Assembly: GCA_003162055.1 (NCBI GenBank) | Contig: PMNA01000021.1 | Coordinates: forward strand, 9,342 to 73,341 | From: Actinomycetota bacterium | GTDB lineage: Bacteria; Actinomycetota; Thermoleophilia; Gaiellales; Gaiellaceae | Direction: 5' to 3' | Length of the DNA: 64,000 nucleotides | Part shown: positions 58,208 to 64,000 of the stretch, piece by piece | How the letters are laid out: each line of letters opens with the position of its first letter | Numbering within the stretch: the first letter of the stretch is position 1 | Position numbers and translations under genes: made by a program | Notes under the pieces: model-generated | The model's input: only the letters and a program-made list of their open reading frames with translations | Databases searched by the model: none | Told to the model about the DNA's origin: nothing

Positions 58208-59230
58208 CTAATAGGCGTAGCGCCGCTGCCGCTCGTGGCGCTCCAGCGCCAGCGCGATCAGGCGATCGAGTAGCTCAGAGTACGGGATTCCCGACTCCGC
58301 GAACAGCTTGGCGTAGACGCTGGTCGAGGTGAAGCCGGGGATGGTGTTGAGCTCGTTAACCAGAACCTCATCGCCGCGAACGAAGAAATCGACCCGGGCC
58401 ATTCCCTCGCACTCGCCGGCGACAAATGCCTCGACGGCGAGGCGGCGTACCTCCTCGACCGCCTCGGTGGAGATGGGCGGCGGCACGATCAGCTCCATCC
58501 CGCCCTCGTCGTACTTGGCCGAGAAGTCGTACCACTCGGCGTGAACCACGATCTGACCGGGGAGCGAGGCGATCGGGTCGCGGTTGCCGAGCACACCGCA
58601 CTCCACCTCGAGACCGTCCACGAACTCCTCGATCAGCACCTTCTCGTCGTGGCGGAAGGCAAGCTCGAGCGCCGCGCCGAGCTCATCTTCGTCGTGCACC
58701 TTGCTGATACCGACCGAAGAGCCGAGCCGCGCCGGCTTGACGAACACCGGGTACGAGAAGGGATGCTCGACCGGGTCGCCGTCGCGAAGCGTGACGCTTT
58801 GGGTTACCGGAATGCCGCGATCGCGCAGCACCGCCTTGAAGACGTCCTTGTCCATGCACAGTGCCGAGGCGAGAACTCCCGCGCCGACGTACGGCACACC
58901 TGCCAGCTCGAGCAGGCCCTGCACGGTGCCGTCCTCGCCGAAGGGCCCGTGCAAGACCGGAAACACGACGTCCACGTCGGCCAGGGTGGCCGGTACGGAC
59001 GACTCGGCCGGAACAGGCAACGTCTCCACGGGCTTGCGGCTGCGCTCAGATGCTCCGAGGGCGGGCGGCACGGCGGCGGGAAGCGCCCAGCGGCCCTCGC
59101 GGTCGATCTCGACCGAGACCGTGTCATAGCGGTCGCGCAGGGTCTCGATCACCGAGTTTGCCGAGGCGAGCGAGATGTCGTGCTCGCTCGAGCGACCACC
59201 CATCAACACTGCGACGCGAAGACGGCTCAC
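58208..59230 (-). CDS. ddl: D-alanine-D-alanine ligase
   Basis: A 340-residue ATP-grasp enzyme that joins two D-Ala for the peptidoglycan stem peptide. Near the N-terminus are LMGGRSSEHDISL, then HGPFGEDGTVQGLLE, KPARLGSSVGISKV and the metal site ARVDFFVRGDEVLVNELNTIPGF, all family signatures. It overlaps the PASTA kinase gene by 4 bp and ends the leftward cell-wall block. Confidence 0.95.
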   Translation of the reverse strand: MSRLRVAVLMGGRSSEHDISLASANSVIETLRDRYDTVSVEIDREGRWALPAAVPPALGASERSRKPVETLPVPAESSVPATLADVDVVFPVLHGPFGEDGTVQGLLELAGVPYVGAGVLASALCMDKDVFKAVLRDRGIPVTQSVTLRDGDPVEHPFSYPVFVKPARLGSSVGISKVHDEDELGAALELAFRHDEKVLIEEFVDGLEVECGVLGNRDPIASLPGQIVVHAEWYDFSAKYDEGGMELIVPPPISTEAVEEVRRLAVEAFVAGECEGMARVDFFVRGDEVLVNELNTIPGFTSTSVYAKLFAESGIPYSELLDRLIALALERHERQRRYAY

Positions 59231-61140
59231 GGTCCGGTGTAGTTTCCTACGTAGATCGTCACGATCGAGCCCGGCTGTGCTTGCTTGTTGCCCTTTGGCG
59301 TCTGATCGATGACCAAGCCGTCCTGACTGGAGTCGGGTGTGTCCTGGTAGACGACATTGGGCGTGAATCCCCCACTAGTGATGTCCGAGTTGGCCGTGTC
59401 GATATCGTCGCCGACCACGTAAGGGACGGTGACCGTTTGAGGACCCTTGGAGACACTGAGCGTGATCGTCGTATCCGGCGCCTGCGACGAGTTCGGGGAA
59501 GGATCCTCGTCTACTACCACGCCTTTGGTTTCGCTCGAATCGACGGGCTGCTGAACGATACTGGTGAAACCGTTACCCTTGAGGATCGAGACGGCTGTGG
59601 CGTAAGGCTTGGTGCGGACGTCGGGGAGATTGATCGGTTCGGGCCCTTTCGAGACCCAGATCGTCACCGTCGAGTTCTTCGGGGCCTTGTAGTTCCCGAG
59701 CGGATCTTGCTTGAACACGGTTTCAACCTTCGCGGGGTTCCACTCCGGCTTCGCGGCGACCTTGAAACCGCTGTTTTGCAGCACGTTGATCGCGGCGTAC
59801 TGATTCATGTAAAGAACCGACTTGACGCGGACAGTGTTTGGTCCACTGGAGACCCAGATGCTAACGGTGCTGTTCGCCGCAACGTGTCCTCCTGCGGCCG
59901 GGTCCTGCCTGATCACCTCGCCCGCGGAGATTGTCGAGGATGTGGTCGGGATCGAGTCGACCGTGAGCCCGGCGGCGGTGATCTGCTTGCGCGCGGCGGT
60001 CTCGGTGAGCCCTTTGACGGGGGGAACCGACACGGACGAGCTCTCGTCCAGCTGGCGGTAGACGATCCAGAAGGCTACGCCCACGGCGACTGCCAGAACG
60101 AGCGCGAGCAGCCAGGGCCAGATCGGGCGCCGCACTCTGGCGTTTTCGAGGTCGTAGTAGCCGGGCGGCGTCGCCGGAGGAACGGGCGCGCTCGGCCGGG
60201 CCGGCGGCGCTAACCGCGTAGGCGCCTTGGAGATCATCGTCGGCGCCGAGAGACCCGCGCCCGCCAGCACCGTCGTGGCGGCGTCGGTCGTGGTCTCGCT
60301 GATCTCCATGCCCTTGGAGATCGCGCTCAGGTCGGCATCCATCTCCTCGGCGCTCTGGTAGCGATCGTCGGGGCTCTTGGCCAGCGCGCGCAGCACGACC
60401 GCGTCGAGCGCGGGTGGGATTTCGGGCCGCTTCACCGACGGCGGCTCGGGAATGGCCGACAAGTGCTTCATGGCGATCTCGACCGGAGTGTCACCGCTAT
60501 AGGGCGCCTCGCCGGTGAGCAGCTCGTACAAGAGAACTCCAACCGAGTAGAGGTCGGAGCGGTCGTCAACCGGGGCGCCGCGGGCCTGCTCCGGCGACAG
60601 GTACTGGGCGGTGCCGATGATCGAGCCGACCTCGGTCATCTCACTGGCGCCGGCCCGCGCGATGCCGAAGTCGGTGACCTTGATCCGCCCCTCGTCGTCC
60701 ACGAGCACGTTGTGAGGCTTGATGTCGCGATGCACTACGCCGTTTCGGTGCGCGAAGCGAAGGGCTGCCAGGATCTGCCGGCCGTAGTTGACGGCGACCA
60801 GAATCGGCGAGGGCCCGCGCTGAATGACCAGCTCCTTGAGCGAGCGGCCGTCGATCAGCTCCATGGCGATGTAGTAGGTGCCCTCGGCGTTACCACGGTC
60901 GTAGATCTGCACGATGTTGGGGTGAGAGAGACCGGCGGCGCTGGAGGCCTCGCGGCGGAAGCGCTCGACGAATTGCTGGTCGGCGGCGTGCTTGGAGTTC
61001 AGGATCTTGATCGCGATCCGCCGGCCCAGCTCCTGATCCTCGGCCAGGTAGACGGTCGCCATCCCGCCGGTGCCGAGCTTCTTGATGATCTTGTAGCGCC
61101 CGTCGAAGAGTGCGCCGATGAGTGGGTCAGGAGGTGTCAT
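59227..61140 (-). CDS. pknB: Ser/Thr protein kinase with four PASTA domains (PknB-like)
   Basis: A 637-residue membrane kinase. The kinase domain (about residues 14-270) has the glycine loop LGTGGMATVYLAED, Lys in IAIKIL, catalytic loop HRDIKPHNVLVD, DFG and SPEQA. After a membrane segment near residues 340-362, four PASTA repeats (about 375-637) face outward and would bind muropeptides or lipid II. PknB-type kinases tune cell-wall growth and division. The neighbours pbp2 and rodA give the mycobacterial order; ddl overlaps its 3' end. Confidence 0.94.
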   Translation of the reverse strand: MTPPDPLIGALFDGRYKIIKKLGTGGMATVYLAEDQELGRRIAIKILNSKHAADQQFVERFRREASSAAGLSHPNIVQIYDRGNAEGTYYIAMELIDGRSLKELVIQRGPSPILVAVNYGRQILAALRFAHRNGVVHRDIKPHNVLVDDEGRIKVTDFGIARAGASEMTEVGSIIGTAQYLSPEQARGAPVDDRSDLYSVGVLLYELLTGEAPYSGDTPVEIAMKHLSAIPEPPSVKRPEIPPALDAVVLRALAKSPDDRYQSAEEMDADLSAISKGMEISETTTDAATTVLAGAGLSAPTMISKAPTRLAPPARPSAPVPPATPPGYYDLENARVRRPIWPWLLALVLAVAVGVAFWIVYRQLDESSSVSVPPVKGLTETAARKQITAAGLTVDSIPTTSSTISAGEVIRQDPAAGGHVAANSTVSIWVSSGPNTVRVKSVLYMNQYAAINVLQNSGFKVAAKPEWNPAKVETVFKQDPLGNYKAPKNSTVTIWVSKGPEPINLPDVRTKPYATAVSILKGNGFTSIVQQPVDSSETKGVVVDEDPSPNSSQAPDTTITLSVSKGPQTVTVPYVVGDDIDTANSDITSGGFTPNVVYQDTPDSSQDGLVIDQTPKGNKQAQPGSIVTIYVGNYTGP

Positions 61141-61159
61141 CGCAAGTAAAGGTTACGGG

Positions 61160-62659
61160 TCAGGAGTTGGAGTTCGCCGTTTTGGTCAGGATCGCCTGCA
61201 TTATTTGGCGCGCGATCGGCGCCGCGGTGGTGCCGCCGACGCCGGTTTGATTCTGGAGCACGACCGCCACCGCGACGCGCGGAGCATCGGCGGGCGCGAA
61301 GGAGATGAACCAGGTCGTGTTGGGCTGGCCGGTCCCGTTTTCTGCGGTGCCCGTCTTGCCGGCGACCTTGACGCCCGGGATCGCGGCCTCGGTTCCGGTG
61401 CCGCCGGTCACGACCGACTCCATCATCTGGGTCAGCTCCATCGCCGTCTCGGGCTTGATCGCGCGCCCGAGCGACTGAGGCTTGATACGCACGATGCTGC
61501 CGTCGCTGCGGCGGACGCGGTCGACGAGGTGTGGCTGCATCAGCGTGCCGTTGTTGGCGACCGTGGCGGCGACCATCGCCATCTGCAGCGGAGTGACGAG
61601 CAGCTTGTCCTGGCCGAAAGCGGTGCGTCCGGGGTCACCCTGTTTATCCTCCTCGCTCGGGCTAAGCAGCCGCTTGCCCTTGTACAGGCCGCTAATCGCG
61701 AGAGCATTACTGGGCAGGTCGATCGAGGGAGTCTGGTCAAAGCCAAAACGGCGCGCGTAATTCATCAGCGTGGGCATGTGCAGCGTCATGCCGATGTTGC
61801 AGAAGACCGAGTTGACCGAGTTCTGGAAACCCGTCGCGAGCGTGAGAGTGCCATAAGCCTCGGGCCCGCTCTGATCCAGGTTCGTGAAGTTGTTCACGTG
61901 TTGCCCGTACTCGATGCAGTAGCCGGGGTCGTGGAAGATCGAAGAGGGAGTGAAGCGCCCCGTATCGAGCGCGGCCGCGGCGGTTACGACCTTGAAGGAC
62001 GAACCGGGCGGATAGAGGCCCTGAGTAGCCCGGTCGAGCAGAGGCGAAGCCGGCGAGCAGGACGAGGACCTGATCTTGAGGACGCGGTCGTAGTGCCCCT
62101 CGATGTCGTTGGGGTTGTAGGTCGGCTTAGTGACGAGCGCCAGTATGCGGCCGGTGGAAGGCTCGATGGCGATCGCGGCGCCGCAGTTAGAGCCAAGCGC
62201 CTGCGTGGCGATGCGCTGGGCCTCGAGATCGAGCGAGGTGTAGATGTCGCTTCCGTGAATCGTGCTGCCGAGCAGGCGATCGCCGATCTGCCGAATCGCG
62301 CCGGCGAGGCTCTGATCGGCGCCCGTCAGGTAATCGTTGGCTGAGCTCTCCAGGCCCGCTCGCGACTTGGTCTGGGTTGTATATCCGACCGCCGCCGCCG
62401 TCAGCGAGCCGAGCGGGTAGCGGCGGAAGTAGTAGGTGCGGCCGCCGGCGTGGGTGATGCGGTTCTTCGCCAGCGTTGTCCCGTCGGCGGAGAAGATCCG
62501 GCCTCGGTCGATCGTGAACTCGGAGACCTGGCGAATCGCGTTGTCGCTCTTGTTGGCGAGGTCGGGCGCCGCCCAGGCCTGCCAGTAGGTGGAGGCGGCG
62601 ATCAACGCCACCAGCATGGTGAGCGAGGCCAGGGCAGCTAGTCGAATGCGAGCGTTCAT
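61160..62659 (-). CDS. pbpA: Class B penicillin-binding protein (PbpA/PBP2-like)
   Basis: A 499-residue transpeptidase with an N-terminal membrane anchor (about residues 8-30), a dimerisation-like domain and a transpeptidase domain. The SxxK motif is in YPPGSSFKVVTAA, the SxN motif in FQNSVNSVF and KTG in VAGKTGTAENG. No PASTA domains. It overlaps rodA by 4 bp, and pairing with a SEDS polymerase is the normal arrangement. Confidence 0.93.
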   Translation of the reverse strand: MNARIRLAALASLTMLVALIAASTYWQAWAAPDLANKSDNAIRQVSEFTIDRGRIFSADGTTLAKNRITHAGGRTYYFRRYPLGSLTAAAVGYTTQTKSRAGLESSANDYLTGADQSLAGAIRQIGDRLLGSTIHGSDIYTSLDLEAQRIATQALGSNCGAAIAIEPSTGRILALVTKPTYNPNDIEGHYDRVLKIRSSSCSPASPLLDRATQGLYPPGSSFKVVTAAAALDTGRFTPSSIFHDPGYCIEYGQHVNNFTNLDQSGPEAYGTLTLATGFQNSVNSVFCNIGMTLHMPTLMNYARRFGFDQTPSIDLPSNALAISGLYKGKRLLSPSEEDKQGDPGRTAFGQDKLLVTPLQMAMVAATVANNGTLMQPHLVDRVRRSDGSIVRIKPQSLGRAIKPETAMELTQMMESVVTGGTGTEAAIPGVKVAGKTGTAENGTGQPNTTWFISFAPADAPRVAVAVVLQNQTGVGGTTAAPIARQIMQAILTKTANSNS

Positions 62660-63963
62660 CGCGCCTCATTCGCTCTCTGCGATACGAGCAGTAGGCCCGC
62701 GAGCAGGATGAAGTTGGCGACCACGCTCGAGCCCCCGTAGCTGATGAAGGGAAGCGTGATGCCGGTCAACGGGATGATGCGAAGGATGCCGCCGATGATG
62801 ATGAAGGTCTGGAGCGTAAAGCCGAAGGTCAGCCCGGCTGCCAGCAACTTCGAGAAACCATCGTCGACCTGGAGCGCGACGCGGAATCCGCGCACCACGA
62901 AGAGCATCAACACCAGCAGGAGTGCGGCGATTCCCACCAGACCCAGCTCCTGAGCCAGCGCCGAGAAGATGAAGTCGGTGTTGAGGTCGGGAATCAGGTT
63001 GTTTCCGTTGGGCAGGGCGAAGGTGCCCTTGCCCCAGCCGGTACCGAAAAAGCCGCCTTGGGCGATGGAGTAGAGCGACTTGACGAGCTGGTAGCTCTCG
63101 CACTGTTGGCGCGTCATCAACTCGATGCCGTGGGGTGTGTGGCAGGGGAGTCTTTGCGTCGTCCAGGGATGAAGCCAGATCGTTACCCGGCTGCGCACGT
63201 GCGCTGTCGTCTCGTAGACGCCGGCCGCCCCAACCAGGAAGAGCGTCAGGCCCACGCCCACGTAGAGCAGTCGGCCGGTAGCCAGATAGAGAATCGCCAG
63301 GAAAATCCCGAAGAAGAGGAGTGCGCTGCCCAGGTCGTGCGTGGCGACGAGCACGAGCATCGCACAGCCCCAGATTGCGAGCAGCGGCCCGAAGTCCTTG
63401 AGCCGTCCCAGCGCCAGCACCTCTTGCTTGGAGTGCAGGTAAGCGGCGAGGAAGACGATCATCGCGATCTTGCCCAACTCGCCCGGCTGAAACTGGAGCG
63501 ATCCGAAATGAACCCAGAGGCGCGCTCCGTTGACCGTACGGCCGATTTTCGGCAGCGCTGGCATGAACAGCAGGGCGAGCGCCGACAATCCGAACAGGTA
63601 CTTGTACGACTCCAGTCGGCGAAAGTCGTGACGCAGCGCGACGAGGGTGAGCGCGAAGCAGCCAACCCCGATCACCACCCAGAGTCCCTGACGGAGCGCG
63701 TCGGTGGGATTGAGGCGGTAGATCTCGGTCAGCCCGAGCGCCGTCAGAAGAGCTGCCATCGGCAGTAGATAGGGATCGGCATCGGGCACCGTAAGGCGGG
63801 CGACGAGATGGGCGACCAGGTACAGAGCGAAGAAAAATCCCGCGTAGGAAAGCGATCCGGAAGAGATCTCGTTCTGGCGCGCGATATAGACGCTGGCGAA
63901 GCCGGTCGCCGTGATCAAGCCGACCAGAGTGAGAAGTCCGAGCTCCCGCGTACGGGCGCTCAC
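62656..63963 (-). CDS. rodA: SEDS-family peptidoglycan polymerase RodA/FtsW
   Basis: A 435-residue membrane protein with about ten to twelve helices. SLQFQPGELGKIAMIVFLA, ATHDLGSALLFFGIF, a large extracellular loop with GGFFGTGWGKG, and the final TGITLPFISYGGSS segment are family signatures. It polymerises glycan strands with the neighbouring class B PBP. GTG start preceded by GGAAGGAG; the start overlaps the stop of an upstream reading frame (GTGA). Confidence 0.94.
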   Translation of the reverse strand: MSARTRELGLLTLVGLITATGFASVYIARQNEISSGSLSYAGFFFALYLVAHLVARLTVPDADPYLLPMAALLTALGLTEIYRLNPTDALRQGLWVVIGVGCFALTLVALRHDFRRLESYKYLFGLSALALLFMPALPKIGRTVNGARLWVHFGSLQFQPGELGKIAMIVFLAAYLHSKQEVLALGRLKDFGPLLAIWGCAMLVLVATHDLGSALLFFGIFLAILYLATGRLLYVGVGLTLFLVGAAGVYETTAHVRSRVTIWLHPWTTQRLPCHTPHGIELMTRQQCESYQLVKSLYSIAQGGFFGTGWGKGTFALPNGNNLIPDLNTDFIFSALAQELGLVGIAALLLVLMLFVVRGFRVALQVDDGFSKLLAAGLTFGFTLQTFIIIGGILRIIPLTGITLPFISYGGSSVVANFILLAGLLLVSQRANEAR

Positions 63964-64000
63964 GGGTAGACGTCTCCTTCCAATGTGCTCAGCTCGCGCG
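63960..64000 (-). CDS. 3' end of an upstream gene in the cell-wall operon (partial)
   Basis: The minus-strand frame reads RELSTLEGDVYP then TGA, overlapping the rodA GTG as GTGA, the junction style of this operon. The rest is outside the window. In related operons a PP2C phosphatase often stands here, but 12 residues do not identify it. Confidence 0.4.
   Translation of the reverse strand, partial: RELSTLEGDVYP

Overview
The window is a GC-rich actinobacterial chromosome segment (Actinomycetota) that contains the replication origin. GTG starts and 4-base ATGA/GTGA gene overlaps are frequent, the order is gyrA-gyrB-dciA-recF-dnaN-dnaA-oriC-rpmH-rnpA-yidD-yidC-jag-rsmG-parA-parB, and there is a mycobacterium-like rodA-pbp2-pknB block. 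The class Thermoleophilia is my best guess from the flavour of several proteins (collagen-like/NHL protein, DUF3494 protein, Gly-substituted ANTAR regulator), but nothing in the window proves it. The origin lies near 26.7 kb. Most genes to its left are on the minus strand and the core genes to its right are on the plus strand, as expected for bidirectional replication.

Left arm. 0.1-1.1 kb: a secreted collagen-like/beta-propeller repeat protein. 1.6-8.6 kb: a phosphate regulon with phoU-pstB-pstA-pstC, divergent pstS, a soluble PhoR-type kinase, two tiny overlapping zinc-ribbon genes, and a PhoB-type regulator; 11-bp direct repeats resembling PHO boxes lie upstream of pstS/pstC and phoB. 8.9-15.7 kb: a nearly complete type II fatty-acid operon (ECF sigma factor-fabZ-fabH-fabD-fabG-fabF-accD-accA) without acpP, facing a short biotin ligase. 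16.4-26.6 kb: a GalT-like enzyme and the replication/gyrase block. recF there has no ATG, GTG or TTG start and appears to begin at a CTG that overlaps the dnaN stop. A hairpin with a T-run ends at the gyrB start codon.

Right arm. 26.9-31.4 kb: ribosomal protein L34, RNase P protein, membrane insertion, RNA-binding, 16S methylation and chromosome partition genes. 31.4-46 kb: envelope and regulatory genes (two L,D-transpeptidases, a DUF3494 ice-binding-type protein, an ANTAR regulator, tRNA-Ile, a bifunctional nuclease-domain protein, chorismate mutase, CPBP protease, HAD hydrolase, metal/cobalamin-type binding lipoprotein, MscS channel, class A PBP, a degenerate M28 protein and a two-component system). 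46.1-53.4 kb: an anti-sigma-type kinase, two trehalose-forming glycosyltransferases, a UbiA prenyltransferase, a SAM hydrolase, an ACT protein and sufS-sufU.

53.4-54.4 kb holds a decayed O-methyltransferase and, after it, a small self-contained transcription unit: candidate promoter, near-perfect anti-16S Shine-Dalgarno, a 13-codon ORF, an 8-bp complement to the Shine-Dalgarno, further stems and a strong terminator. This is the best candidate for something undescribed. 54.6-64 kb: an NAD(P)-binding epimerase-like protein, a DUF4015 glycosidase-like protein, a 4-aminobutyrate aminotransferase, and a cell-wall block read leftward (end of an unidentified gene, rodA, pbp2, pknB, ddl).
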